Origin: Bacteroidales bacterium
GTDB taxonomy: Bacteria; Bacteroidota; Bacteroidia; Bacteroidales; FEN-979
Reading direction: 5' to 3'
Length of the DNA stretch: 37,528 nucleotides
Assembly (NCBI GenBank): GCA_017882335.1
Contig: JADGPR010000024.1
Coordinates: 1-37,528 of the forward strand
Each line of letters begins with the position of its first letter. Within the stretch, counting starts at the first letter, position 1. Positions 6,830 to 15,784 of the stretch are shown one piece after another. The notes beneath the pieces were generated by a model that had not been told where the DNA came from, made no database searches, and saw only the letters and a program-made list of their open reading frames with translations. The translations under genes were made by a program, and so were the position numbers.

Positions 6830-9800
6830 ATGAACCAATATAAAAAGCTTAACAATCTGCTCGGGTGGATAGTTTTTGCCACTGCAGCGATTGTCTTTTT
6901 GCTTACACTCGAACCCACCGCAAGCTGGTGGGATCCGGGTGAGTTTATTTCCACCACCTATAAATTGCAGGTGGGGCACCCTCCCGGGGCGCCTACCATG
7001 CAGATGATCGGCAGGGTGATCTCGCTGCTGACATTCGGCGATACTTCAAAAGTAGCCCTGATGATCAACGGAATGTCGGGGATCTGCAGCGCTTTTGCCG
7101 TGTTGTTCCTGTTCTGGTCAATCACCATCTTCGCACGCAAGATCGTTGTTGGCGACAGTGAAATGACTCAGGGGAAAATGTATACTATCTTCGCTGCCGG
7201 CATTATCGGTGCACTAACTTTCACATTCACCGACTCTTTCTGGTTCTCTGCTGTGGAAGGTGAAGTTTATGCTATGTCGGCGTTTTTTACTGCACTGGTT
7301 TTCTGGTCTATTCTGAAATGGGAAGAAGAAGCCGATTCGGCACATTCCAATCGCTGGCTGGTCTTTATCATGTTCATGGTCGGACTTGCAATCGGGGTAC
7401 ACCTCCTGAACCTGTTAACCATTCCTGCAATTGCATTTGTCATTTACTTCAAAAAATACAAACCCACGCGCAAGGGGATACTCCTGACGCTGATACTTTC
7501 CGTTATTGTCCTGGCCTTTATCATGTACATCGTGATCCCCTGGATTCCCACCCTGGCCGGGAAATTTGAATTGCTTTTTGTCAATGGATGGGGTTTACCG
7601 TTCAACACCGGGATGATCTTTTATTTTCTGCTTATTATGAGCCTGATAGTTTTCGGGCTGATCTATACCAAAAGGAAAGGGAAACCCTTGCTTAACACCA
7701 TTATCCTTTGTTTTACCTTTTTGCTTATCGGGTATACTACCTTCATTATGCTGGTCATCCGTGCCAATGCCGGAACCCCGATCAACGAAAATGCACCGAA
7801 GGACGTGGTGGGCCTGGTTACCTATCTCAACCGCGAACAATATGGAACCTGGCCGATCTTTCACGGGCAATATTACGATGCCCCGATCGTGGATTATGAG
7901 GATGGAAATCCCATTTACAGAAGAGATGATAAAGCAGGTAAATACGTGATTCTTGATGACCGGAAAGGAACGATCCCCATATTTGATCCCCGGTTTACCA
8001 CCATCTTCCCACGCATGTGGAGCAATGAGCGAAGAGGCTCGGCGCAGTTTTTCAAAGACTGGGGAGGACCAGGAGTGCCAATTGAGGTGACCAATAACGA
8101 TGGGAAAATAGAGACCCTGAATAAGCCTACATTCGGTGAAAACCTGAAATATTTCTTTAATTACCAGGTGGGTGTGATGTATTTTCGTTATTTCATGTGG
8201 AACTTTGCCGGCCGGCAAAACGATGTCCAGGGATACGGCGGGCCACAGGATGGAAACTGGATCACAGGGATCCCATTCATCGATAAGATGCTGACAGGCC
8301 ATCCGCAGACCTATATGCCCGACAGCATGAAGAATCGGGGAACGAACAGATATTTCATGCTTCCTTTTATCCTTGGTTTGATCGGCTTTTTCTTTCAACT
8401 TAAAAAAGAATACAAAGGAACTATCGTGATTACCCTGCTGTTCCTCATGACCGGCCTGGCCATCGTCATTTTCCTGAATCAGAAACCCTTTGAACCCCGC
8501 GAACGCGACTATTCCTATTGCGGTTCAACCTATGCATTTGCAATCTGGATCGGACTGGGCGTGATCTACCTGATCAACCTTGTTAAGAAATTCCTTAAGC
8601 GGGAGAATATATCGATCTTGCTGGTTACTTCTTTATGCCTTATCCTTGTCCCGGGCATCATGGCACAGCAGAACTGGAATGACCATGACCGTTCCGGGAA
8701 ATATGCCTGCCGCGATTATGCTGCAAACTACCTGAATTCCTGCGACAAACAGGGAATTCTTTTCACCAACGGGGATAATGACACGTTCCCGCTCTGGTAC
8801 GACCAGGAAGTTGAGGGCATACGCACGGATGTCCGGGTTGTAAACCTGATGCTTGCCTCCGGGTCCTGGTACATCGACATGCTGTTCAAAAAGGCCTATG
8901 AATCTGACCCCATTCCATTTCACATCCCGCAGGAGAAGTATAAGCCCGGATCCAATGATATTGTTCCTTTTTATGATATAGGTTTCAAAGGATATGTTGA
9001 CCTTAAATACCTCGTTGATTTTATCAAGAGCGATGACCCACGCACTTTCCTGCCTCTGCAAAACGGAGATAAGATGAAATTCTTCCCTTCGAAAAAGGTC
9101 AAGCTGGCGGTCGATTCAGCTGCCTGTATCAAATATGGCATCGTGCCGAAATACCTCGCAGGAAAGATGGTGGATACGATCTATTGGACCATCAAATCCA
9201 ACCAGCTTTACAAAAACGATGTGATGCTTCTCGACCTTATTGCAAACAACAATTGGCGCAGGGGCTTGTATTTTGCCTCACCCGCCAGTGTAAGTCACTG
9301 CTTTAATGTCGATTCTTTCTGCCTTGTGCAGGGATGGGTTTACAAATTCATGCCCGTCAAAGCCACCAAGGAGGATTTTATCCCCAACATGGGAGGAGTT
9401 GATCCGGTCACTTCCTATGATCTCCTGATGAACAAATGTGCCTGGGGGAACCTGAATGACCCGCATGTATACGTGGATCCGGAAAGTTTAAATAACCAGG
9501 CAAGGCCGAAGACCAATATGCTTCGTACAGCCCAATCGCTGATCGAAATGGGGAGAAACAAAGATGCCATTAAACTCATGGACAAATATTTTGAATTGTT
9601 TCCCGATTCCAAGTTCTCCTATGATATGTACACCATGCCTTTCGCGGAAATGTACTACAAAGTGGGAGAGACGGCCAAGGCGAATAAGATCATGGTTCGG
9701 CTCAGCGAGATCTACTCACAGAACCTTGATTATTACTATATGTTCAAGGGGAAGTACAGGGACTATTTTACAAAAGACATCGAACAGGCCCTGGGTATCC

Positions 9801-9898
9801 TGAGAAGGATGAATTATGTTGCACAGGAACATAAGCAGCCCAAACTGGCAGCTGACCTCGATAAGCTGTTTCAGCAGGAACTTAAAAAATATCAGTAA
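6830..9898 (+). CDS. DUF2723 family GT-C glycosyltransferase (TMEM260-related)
   Basis: The 1022-aa protein belongs to the DUF2723 family. It has about ten or more membrane helices in residues 10-320 and 510-620, and then a large soluble C-terminal part with TPR-like helices at ~930-1020. The first exoplasmic loop carries WWDPGEF (33-39), the acidic motif expected of GT-C enzymes, and QKPFEPRERDY lies in the later loop. The eukaryotic relative TMEM260 is a protein O-mannosyltransferase, so a role in lipid-linked sugar transfer to exported proteins is a fair inference; donor and acceptor are unknown. The gene is monocistronic or leads into lgt after a 157-bp low-complexity spacer. Confidence 0.85.
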   Translation: MNQYKKLNNLLGWIVFATAAIVFLLTLEPTASWWDPGEFISTTYKLQVGHPPGAPTMQMIGRVISLLTFGDTSKVALMINGMSGICSAFAVLFLFWSITIFARKIVVGDSEMTQGKMYTIFAAGIIGALTFTFTDSFWFSAVEGEVYAMSAFFTALVFWSILKWEEEADSAHSNRWLVFIMFMVGLAIGVHLLNLLTIPAIAFVIYFKKYKPTRKGILLTLILSVIVLAFIMYIVIPWIPTLAGKFELLFVNGWGLPFNTGMIFYFLLIMSLIVFGLIYTKRKGKPLLNTIILCFTFLLIGYTTFIMLVIRANAGTPINENAPKDVVGLVTYLNREQYGTWPIFHGQYYDAPIVDYEDGNPIYRRDDKAGKYVILDDRKGTIPIFDPRFTTIFPRMWSNERRGSAQFFKDWGGPGVPIEVTNNDGKIETLNKPTFGENLKYFFNYQVGVMYFRYFMWNFAGRQNDVQGYGGPQDGNWITGIPFIDKMLTGHPQTYMPDSMKNRGTNRYFMLPFILGLIGFFFQLKKEYKGTIVITLLFLMTGLAIVIFLNQKPFEPRERDYSYCGSTYAFAIWIGLGVIYLINLVKKFLKRENISILLVTSLCLILVPGIMAQQNWNDHDRSGKYACRDYAANYLNSCDKQGILFTNGDNDTFPLWYDQEVEGIRTDVRVVNLMLASGSWYIDMLFKKAYESDPIPFHIPQEKYKPGSNDIVPFYDIGFKGYVDLKYLVDFIKSDDPRTFLPLQNGDKMKFFPSKKVKLAVDSAACIKYGIVPKYLAGKMVDTIYWTIKSNQLYKNDVMLLDLIANNNWRRGLYFASPASVSHCFNVDSFCLVQGWVYKFMPVKATKEDFIPNMGGVDPVTSYDLLMNKCAWGNLNDPHVYVDPESLNNQARPKTNMLRTAQSLIEMGRNKDAIKLMDKYFELFPDSKFSYDMYTMPFAEMYYKVGETAKANKIMVRLSEIYSQNLDYYYMFKGKYRDYFTKDIEQALGILRRMNYVAQEHKQPKLAADLDKLFQQELKKYQ

Positions 9899-10055
9899 TG
9901 CAGGAATTCAGAATGCAGGAATGCAGGAATGAAGAGTGGAAAATGGAGGAATTTAATTGAAAATTGATAATGGAGGATGGAAGCCAGAGATCAGAGATCA
10001 AAGGTCGGAGGTAAAAGAATAGCGAAAAGCGAACAGCGAATTTATTTTGGTGTAA
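9899..10055. other. Low-complexity spacer
   Basis: Short near-repeated words (GCAGGAAT three times, GGAGGATGG, CAGAGATCAGAGATC, AGCGAAAAGCGAACAGCGAA) fill the gap before lgt. No gene or terminator is seen. Confidence 0.6.
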
Positions 10056-10868
10056 ATGTTAGGTATGATGCTAAATTATATTAACTGGAATGTTGATCCC
10101 GAGATCTTTCGGGTCGGGAGTTTTGCCGTTCGTTGGTATGGGTTGCTCTTTGCTTCATCCTTCTTCTTCGGCTATTTTATCATGCTTAGAATTTTCAAAA
10201 AAGAAAATATCCCTGTCAGCGTGCTGGATACCCTGACAACCTATATGGTTATCGGAACCATTGTAGGCGCACGCCTCGGCCATTGTCTCTTTTATGAACC
10301 TGCCTATTACCTAGCTCACCCGCTCCAGATCCTGATGGTCTGGGAAGGTGGATTGGCCAGTCATGGCGCAGCCGTCGGGATCATTATCACCATTTTGATC
10401 TTTGGACGGGTTAAAAAACTTCCGTTTCTCTGGGTGATGGACCGGGTAGTGATCGTGGTGGCCCTCTCCGGACTTTTTATCCGTTTCGGCAATCTTATGA
10501 ATTCCGAGATCTTCGGCCATATCACATCACTACCATGGGGATTCAGATTCCTCCGGGCAGGACATCCTATGGATCTTGATCCACGGCATCCCACCCAGCT
10601 TTACGAAGGACTATCCTACTTGTTGATTTTTCTTTTTCTTTGGTGGTATTATTACAAGAAAAACGGGAAACCTGCACAGGGGATGATCTTTGGAATGTTC
10701 CTGATCCTGGTTTTCGGAATGCGTTTCCTGATTGAATTCGCAAAAGAGCCCCAGGAAAGTTTTGAGAAGACGATGTTCCTTAATCTTGGGCAGCTGCTGA
10801 GTATTCCATTGATTATTGCCGGTGCAGTGCTGGTTTGGAAGGCGGGGAGAAGTAAAGTGGTGAAGTAG
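10056..10868 (+). CDS. lgt: Prolipoprotein diacylglyceryl transferase
   Basis: Lgt transfers diacylglycerol from phosphatidylglycerol to the lipobox cysteine of prolipoproteins in the inner membrane. The 270-aa protein has seven-helix topology and the family signatures: FAVRWYGLLF near residue 25, GARLGHCLFYEP (~70), WEGGLASHGA (~97), RFGNLMNSEIFG (~140, containing the Lgt signature arginine and asparagine) and HPTQLYE (~175). Length is normal. ATGs at 10065 and 10068 are alternative starts. It pairs with a following hairpin that separates it from a convergent glycosyltransferase. Confidence 0.95.
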   Translation: MLGMMLNYINWNVDPEIFRVGSFAVRWYGLLFASSFFFGYFIMLRIFKKENIPVSVLDTLTTYMVIGTIVGARLGHCLFYEPAYYLAHPLQILMVWEGGLASHGAAVGIIITILIFGRVKKLPFLWVMDRVVIVVALSGLFIRFGNLMNSEIFGHITSLPWGFRFLRAGHPMDLDPRHPTQLYEGLSYLLIFLFLWWYYYKKNGKPAQGMIFGMFLILVFGMRFLIEFAKEPQESFEKTMFLNLGQLLSIPLIIAGAVLVWKAGRSKVVK

Positions 10869-10874
10869 TGAATT

Positions 10875-10910
10875 GGTGAAGTGGTGAGTTAAAAAACTCG
10901 CCAGTTCGCC
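10875..10910. terminator. Hairpin between convergent lgt and glycosyltransferase genes
   Basis: A 16-bp stem (10875-10890 with 10895-10910; two G-U-capable pairs and one mismatch) has an AAAA loop. It sits 6 bp after lgt and 2 bp after the opposing stop codon. There is no long U-run outside the stem. Confidence 0.45.
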
Positions 10911-10912
10911 AG

Positions 10913-12004
10913 CTATATAACGCCTAACCCATTACGGATATCCCTTATCCTCTCCTCCAGGATCTTATAGTCGTTCGACATCACAAGTCCCGGGAAATTG
11001 CGTGTCATCTCGATGGCATAGAGAAGGTCGAAATGACGCTGGGACATGGAGAAGTAGATCTTTTTTTCCATGAGATAACGTGCAAGGTACTCCTGTTCGG
11101 TTTGCCCGGGTGTAGGAATAAGGATGGCATTTTTTCCCAGTGTTACCAGGTCCATCAGGCTTGAATACCCCGACCGGCAGATCACGATGTGTGAACGCAT
11201 CATAAACTCTTTCATCTTTGCCGTTTCAAGGTGTGAGAATACACGGATCTTATCCGTGAGATCCCACTCTTCCATTGATTCTGTTAGCCCTCTGACAATG
11301 ATTCCGGTCAGTCCTGAGTTTATCAGCTGTTCAAAAACCATCTCCTCAAGTATGGTTCGCTGTGGCTCCGGCCCTGAAAGCGCAACCATGATATCATAAT
11401 CGCAGGGAAGGGGAATATCACGTTGCCCGGCAGGAATCGAAAAACGCGACAAGGTGCCAATATAATGCGTGTTTGCGGGTAACCGGGGTGGATGTGACAG
11501 CTGCCCTGCCAGTCCATAATGCAACTCGAAGTCGGGGATCCAGCACTCATCGAATTTTTCTACCTGGCGATGAATCATCCGGTTGAGCGTTCCCGAAAGA
11601 AAACGGATTGAAGGAGGAAGAATGATCCTGAGCTGGTGTGTTATTATGATGCTGAACCGATCCCGGTTCCAAAGCCCATACCGGTTATCGGAAATGATTA
11701 TAGTGGGATCTTCCAACCGGATCAGCTTTTTAAGGTCTCTTCGCTCAAGGTAATAACTCAAGAGAAGGAAAGGGGAGAGCCCGAGGATTTTTACAAAGAA
11801 TCCCCCCCGTTTTGAATATGTGACCCGGGCCCCTTTCAACCGGATAAACCGGCATTCGGGAAATTCCTTTTTTAGGAAAGCGTAGGGCATGCTGTCGGCG
11901 GCAATAACAACCTCATCTCCAAATTCCATAAATTTACGGATGACCGGAACACACCGTGTTGCATGACCGATTCCCCAATCGAGGGGACACACCAGGACCT
12001 TCAA
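10913..12004 (-). CDS. MurG-like (GT28-type) glycosyltransferase
   Basis: The 363-aa protein opens with MKVLVCPLDWGIGHATR, the glycine/histidine loop at the start of GT-B enzymes, and has a C-terminal donor site ICRSGYSSLMDLVTLGK ... PTPGQTEQEYLA typical of GT28/MurG relatives. No membrane helix is clear, so it is likely a cytoplasmic or peripheral enzyme using a nucleotide sugar; the acceptor is unknown. The start is TTG: no ATG precedes the conserved N-terminus in frame. A -7 element 26 bp upstream agrees with this. It converges with lgt. Confidence 0.8.
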   Translation of the reverse strand: MKVLVCPLDWGIGHATRCVPVIRKFMEFGDEVVIAADSMPYAFLKKEFPECRFIRLKGARVTYSKRGGFFVKILGLSPFLLLSYYLERRDLKKLIRLEDPTIIISDNRYGLWNRDRFSIIITHQLRIILPPSIRFLSGTLNRMIHRQVEKFDECWIPDFELHYGLAGQLSHPPRLPANTHYIGTLSRFSIPAGQRDIPLPCDYDIMVALSGPEPQRTILEEMVFEQLINSGLTGIIVRGLTESMEEWDLTDKIRVFSHLETAKMKEFMMRSHIVICRSGYSSLMDLVTLGKNAILIPTPGQTEQEYLARYLMEKKIYFSMSQRHFDLLYAIEMTRNFPGLVMSNDYKILEERIRDIRNGLGVI

Positions 12005-12029
12005 AACCCCAACCTGCCTTTCTTTTTTA

Positions 12030-12037
12030 CAAAAATA
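12030..12037 (-). promoter_or_regulatory. -7 element for the glycosyltransferase
   Basis: Minus strand TATTTTTG fits TAnnTTTG. The predicted leader is ~19 nt before the TTG start at 12004. Confidence 0.5.
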
Positions 12038-12193
12038 CCGAATATTGAAGGCGTTTACGGATAAATAATTTCAACTTTTCATATTACTTTTTCACATTTC
12101 AGCCGATTAATGGTATTTCTTTCAGGTTTTCCGGTTTTCTGTGGTTATCTAAAATAGTTGCAAGTTGAGAGGCTGTCTCAAAAAGTAAAAAGC

Positions 12194-12206
12194 ACCGCAA
12201 AGACGC
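12194..12206 (+). repeat. Left arm of 13-bp inverted repeat around the GxxExxY gene
   Basis: ACCGCAAAGACGC is an exact reverse complement of 12680-12692. Similar words occur at 29785-29882 and 33531-33556. Confidence 0.85.
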
Positions 12207-12242
12207 AAAAAACATCTCTTTTAATATTACCTATTTATTTAA

Positions 12243-12269
12243 AAGCTGATGAAGGGTTAAAATCAGCTT
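12243..12269. other. Hairpin upstream of the GxxExxY gene
   Basis: An 8-bp stem AAGCTGAT/ATCAGCTT with an 11-nt loop lies 16 bp before the start codon. It may affect translation; no promoter is recognisable. Confidence 0.35.
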
Positions 12270-12285
12270 AATCAGTTATGGGAAA

Positions 12286-12672
12286 ATGGAAAAACAAGCA
12301 ATTGAATACTGTGCAAAGCAATTAGTTGATGCTGGTTACAGAGTTCATAAAGAACTTGGCCCAGGACTGCTGGAATCGGTTTACCTCTTTTGCTTTATGG
12401 AAGAATTGAATCTCAGAGGGATTAAAGCCAAGCAAGAGGTAGTCCAACCACTTTATTACCGGGGTAGTAAACTGGATAAGGAGTTTCGACTTGATATTCT
12501 TGTTGAAAATGAAATAATTATTGAAATCAAAGCAGTCGAGATACTCTTACCTATCCACATAGCACAGCTAATCTCATATTTAAAATTATCAGATAAAAGG
12601 TTAGGATTTCTAATCAATTTTAATGTACCAGTTTTTAAGGATGGAATCCATCGTTATGTTAATAATTATTAG
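12286..12672 (+). CDS. GxxExxY family protein (PD-(D/E)XK nuclease fold)
   Basis: The 128-aa protein carries the family motif GPGLLESVY (G-x-x-E-x-x-Y) near residue 26 and the nuclease-fold core FRLDILVENEIIIEIKAVE (D ... E-x-K, ~residues 68-85), followed by QLISYLKL and GFLINFNV. These small proteins are assigned to the PDDEXK superfamily, but their biochemical role is not established. The gene sits between MurG-like and dprA genes, framed 80 bp upstream and 8 bp downstream by a 13-bp inverted repeat, which suggests an inserted unit. The catalytic residues look intact. Confidence 0.85.
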   Translation: MEKQAIEYCAKQLVDAGYRVHKELGPGLLESVYLFCFMEELNLRGIKAKQEVVQPLYYRGSKLDKEFRLDILVENEIIIEIKAVEILLPIHIAQLISYLKLSDKRLGFLINFNVPVFKDGIHRYVNNY

Positions 12673-12679
12673 CGTCTTC

Positions 12680-12692
12680 GCGTCTTTGCGGT
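12680..12692 (-). repeat. Right arm of 13-bp inverted repeat
   Basis: GCGTCTTTGCGGT mirrors 12194-12206 exactly; a second partial GCGTCTT word lies just before it at 12672. Confidence 0.85.
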
Positions 12693-12722
12693 AAAAGAAT
12701 TTAAAGGAAAATATCATTAACC

Positions 12723-13826
12723 GTGAGTGAAAAAATGGTTCTTTATCAAATTGCTTTGACACTGGTTCCGGGAATAGGCGATGTTCTTGGGAAAAAACTG
12801 GTAACCTATTGCGGCAGCGCCGAAGCAGTATTCAGGGAAAAGAACAAGTTGTTGGCGAAAATTCCTAGAGTCGGAGGAAAGATTCTAGAGGCCTTGTCAG
12901 GTAAAACGATCCTTGAACGTGCCGCTAAGGAACTGGCCTTCATTGAGAAATTCCGGATCCGCACCTTGTTCTTCCTGGATAAAGATTATCCGTTCCGATT
13001 AAAAAATTGCATTGACAGCCCGGTAATGCTGTATTACAAAGGCACGGCCGACCTGAATGGCTCACGGATCGTCGGCGTTGTGGGAACACGAAATGCCACC
13101 GATTATGGCAGGAGCGCCTGTCACAGGATCATTTCTGACCTTGCACAGGATAAGGTGATAATCGTGAGCGGCCTTGCATATGGGATCGATAGTTGCGCCC
13201 ACCGGGCTGCCCTCGAAAACAACCTCGCGACCATTGGAGTACTGGGTCATGGCCTCGACAGGATCTATCCTTATCAGAATAAGATTCTTGCGGAAAAAAT
13301 GATGAATAATGGCGGACTGTTGACCGAATTCATGAGCGATACCCAGCCCGATCGCGAGAATTTCCCCAAACGGAACCGCATCATTGCAGGCATCTGCGAT
13401 GCCATCCTCGTGGTGGAAGCTGCCGATAAGGGAGGGGCGCTGATCACCGCTGAAATCGGAAATTCTTACAACCGCGATGTTTTTGCCATTCCCGGGAGGA
13501 TCAACGACCCGTATTCGGAAGGAACAAATCGCCTGATCCGGAAAAATATTGCTGCACTGGTGCAATCGGCCGGCGATATCCGCTACCTGATGGGATGGGA
13601 AGAACAAGGTAAAAAGCCGGACGGGTTCCAGAAAAAAATCTTCCTTGAAATGACAACGGATGAGAAAGTACTTGTAGATTACCTGAACAACAATGGTCCT
13701 TCCGGGATCGATGACATCTGCATCCTGTGCCGGCTGAGCATGAGCACTACCTCCGCGGCCCTGCTCAACCTCGAATTCGAAGGAATCGTAAAAAGTATGC
13801 CAGGTAAGATCTATGCCCTGACCTGA
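12723..13826 (+). CDS. dprA: DNA processing protein DprA
   Basis: DprA binds incoming single-stranded DNA in the cytoplasm and loads RecA during natural transformation. The 367-aa protein has an N-terminal helical region, a Rossmann-like core with GTRNATDYGR (~118), SGLAYGIDSCAHR (~147), NGGLLTEF, FPKRNRIIAG and KGGALITAE, and a C-terminal winged-helix domain (~305-367). All are standard for the family and the length is normal. GTG at 12723 or ATG at 12735 could be the start. Whether the organism is competent cannot be judged here. Confidence 0.95.
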   Translation: MSEKMVLYQIALTLVPGIGDVLGKKLVTYCGSAEAVFREKNKLLAKIPRVGGKILEALSGKTILERAAKELAFIEKFRIRTLFFLDKDYPFRLKNCIDSPVMLYYKGTADLNGSRIVGVVGTRNATDYGRSACHRIISDLAQDKVIIVSGLAYGIDSCAHRAALENNLATIGVLGHGLDRIYPYQNKILAEKMMNNGGLLTEFMSDTQPDRENFPKRNRIIAGICDAILVVEAADKGGALITAEIGNSYNRDVFAIPGRINDPYSEGTNRLIRKNIAALVQSAGDIRYLMGWEEQGKKPDGFQKKIFLEMTTDEKVLVDYLNNNGPSGIDDICILCRLSMSTTSAALLNLEFEGIVKSMPGKIYALT

Positions 13827-13878
13827 AAAAGTATCTGGGGGGCCATCCAAAATTCTGAGGTTCCTTCTATGATTTTGT

Positions 13879-13886
13879 TATCTTTA
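13879..13886 (+). promoter_or_regulatory. Possible -7 element for the cupin/rsgA genes
   Basis: TATCTTTA is one base from TAnnTTTG, with a predicted ~20-nt leader to the ATG at 13913. Confidence 0.3.
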
Positions 13887-13912
13887 CAACTTCATTTTTG
13901 TATTTGGGATTT

Positions 13913-14182
13913 ATGGAAAAAGTGATCATTCAGAAGCTGGCCGACTCAGAGATTGAAGTTCGCCAGATCCGGAAATGGCCCATTTGGGAAAAAGAAGTTT
14001 CCCGCTTTAGTCATACCTATGATGGCGACGAAGAATGCCTCTTCCTGGAAGGGGAGGTGGTCATCGAATCTGGGGAAGGAAACTATACGATCTCTCCGGG
14101 CGATTTCGTGATCTTTAAAGATGGACTGGAATGCACCTGGGACATTAAAAAACCCGTCAAAAAACATTATAATTTTCCCTGA
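13913..14182 (+). CDS. Small cupin-domain protein (DUF861/Cupin_3 type)
   Basis: The 89-aa protein is a single cupin barrel: DGDEECLFLEGEVVIES (first motif with E and short turn), then ISPGDFVIFKDGLECTWDI and KKHYNFP at the end, as in DUF861 proteins. No enzymatic role is known for such small members. The start ATG at 13913 was chosen over an upstream in-frame TTG (13898). It precedes rsgA by 21 bp and is probably co-transcribed with it. Confidence 0.8.
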   Translation: MEKVIIQKLADSEIEVRQIRKWPIWEKEVSRFSHTYDGDEECLFLEGEVVIESGEGNYTISPGDFVIFKDGLECTWDIKKPVKKHYNFP

Positions 14183-14203
14183 TCTGTTACTTGAAATATA
14201 GTA

Positions 14204-15115
14204 TTGAAAGGCGTTGTAACAAAATCGACAGGCAGTTGGATCACAGTTCGTTCGGAAGATGGCATGAGAACCGAATGCAGACTGAAGGGGCAGTTCCGGA
14301 TCCGGGGATTACGATCCACCAATCCGGTTGCCATTGGTGACAGGGTGGAATTCGAAAAACAGCCGGATGAGGACACCGGCGTGATTACCCACATACTGGA
14401 AAGAGATAATTACATCATCCGCAAATCCATTAATTTATCCCGGACTACTCAAATCCTTGCTGCCAACCTCGATCATGCTTTCCTGATCGTTACCCTTGCA
14501 CGCCCCAAAACATCGACCGGTTTCATCGACCGGTTTCTGGTAACCGCAACCGGATATTACATTCCTGCCAGCATTATTTTTAATAAGATCGACCTATATG
14601 ATGAAGCGCTTGCCTCGCGTGAGGTTAAGTTGAAAACGATCTATGAGCATGCCGGTTATCCTTGTTACTCCGTTTCTGCTTTAAGAGGAGACCATGTTGA
14701 CAGGGTCAGCAATCTCCTGAAAGGAAAAACCAGTCTTTTTTCCGGGCATTCGGGAGCCGGAAAATCGGCGCTCATAACAGCCATTCAGCCGAACCTGAAA
14801 CTAAAGACAGGTTTGATTTCGGAAATTCATCTGAAAGGCAAGCATACAACGACATTTGCAGAGATGTTCGAGCTGACCGATGGCGGATTTATTATTGATA
14901 CCCCGGGAATAAGGGAGTTTGGGCTGATCGATTTTGAAAAAAATGAAGTTCACCGTTGTTTCCCGGAAATGGAAAGGCTTTTGCCGCAATGCAGGTATAA
15001 GAACTGCACCCATACACATGAACCCGGGTGTGCCGTGAAGGATGCTTTGGAGACCGGGGATGTCAGCCGGATGAGATATAATAGTTATCTTAGCATCCTG
15101 AATGATAAACCCTGA
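14204..15115 (+). CDS. rsgA: Ribosome small-subunit GTPase RsgA
   Basis: RsgA is a late-acting 30S maturation GTPase. The 303-aa protein shows an N-terminal OB fold, then the circularly permuted GTPase order: NKID (G4), GHSGAGKSAL (G1), DTPGIREFG (G3). The C-terminal zinc-binding tail follows with C-F-P-E ... CRYKNCTHTHEPGC. The start is TTG at 14204; the family's N-terminus MKG-V-TKSTGSW begins exactly there and no ATG is available, so the TTG call is firm. It is followed after 3 bp by the CBS gene. Confidence 0.95.
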   Translation: MKGVVTKSTGSWITVRSEDGMRTECRLKGQFRIRGLRSTNPVAIGDRVEFEKQPDEDTGVITHILERDNYIIRKSINLSRTTQILAANLDHAFLIVTLARPKTSTGFIDRFLVTATGYYIPASIIFNKIDLYDEALASREVKLKTIYEHAGYPCYSVSALRGDHVDRVSNLLKGKTSLFSGHSGAGKSALITAIQPNLKLKTGLISEIHLKGKHTTTFAEMFELTDGGFIIDTPGIREFGLIDFEKNEVHRCFPEMERLLPQCRYKNCTHTHEPGCAVKDALETGDVSRMRYNSYLSILNDKP

Positions 15116-15118
15116 ATC

Positions 15119-15781
15119 ATGATCGCCCGGCAACTAATATCTGAAACCATCACCCCCATGAGATCTTCTGAAACCGGAGCCGGTGCCCTCGGGATCATGG
15201 ATGAATTGCGGGTTTCACATCTGCCCATCGTGGATAATGAGGAGTTTCGTGGCCTGATTTCAGATACCGATATCCTTACATTTGACAATTTTGCTGAAAC
15301 CGTCGGAAGCCATCCTCTTTCCCTCTCCAATGCGTATGTCATGGAAAACCAGCACATCTACGATGTCATACGGATTGTTGATGCCATGAAACTGACCTTG
15401 TTGCCGGTACTGGATGAAAATAAACATTACCTCGGTTCGATCACACTGTCCAGCCTTAGCCATCACCTATCGGGACTAATGGCCCTGAACAACCCGGGTG
15501 GGATCATCATCCTCGAGCTCAACGACAAGGATTATCTTCTCACCGAGATCGCGCAGATCGTTGAATCGAACGATGCCAAGATCCTCGGGATGTACATCAC
15601 CACCTTTCCCGACTCAACCCGGATGGAGGTCACTTTGAAGGTAAACAAGATCGATGTCGGGCCTATCCTTCAGACCTTTACCCGGTACAATTACAACATC
15701 AAGGCTTCATTTTCCGAAGATTCCTACACGGAAAACCTGCAGGAACGGTATAATTCGCTGATGAATTACCTTAATATCTGA
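15119..15781 (+). CDS. CBS-pair protein with C-terminal ACT-like domain
   Basis: The 220-aa protein has two CBS motifs in residues ~1-125 (HLPIVDNEEFRGLISDTDIL; TLLPVLDENKHYLGSI) and an ACT-like segment at ~130-205. CBS pairs bind adenine nucleotides and act as energy or ligand sensors. This protein regularly precedes NAD kinase in Bacteroidota, hinting at a nucleotide-linked role, but its partner is unknown. It is packed tightly between rsgA (3 bp) and the outer-membrane gene (3 bp). Confidence 0.8.
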   Translation: MIARQLISETITPMRSSETGAGALGIMDELRVSHLPIVDNEEFRGLISDTDILTFDNFAETVGSHPLSLSNAYVMENQHIYDVIRIVDAMKLTLLPVLDENKHYLGSITLSSLSHHLSGLMALNNPGGIIILELNDKDYLLTEIAQIVESNDAKILGMYITTFPDSTRMEVTLKVNKIDVGPILQTFTRYNYNIKASFSEDSYTENLQERYNSLMNYLNI

Positions 15782-15784
15782 TTC

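Noticed and set aside
7595-8398. Long minus-strand open frame inside the DUF2723 gene
   Set aside because: It is antisense to a well-supported gene, with unlikely composition and no recognisable motif.
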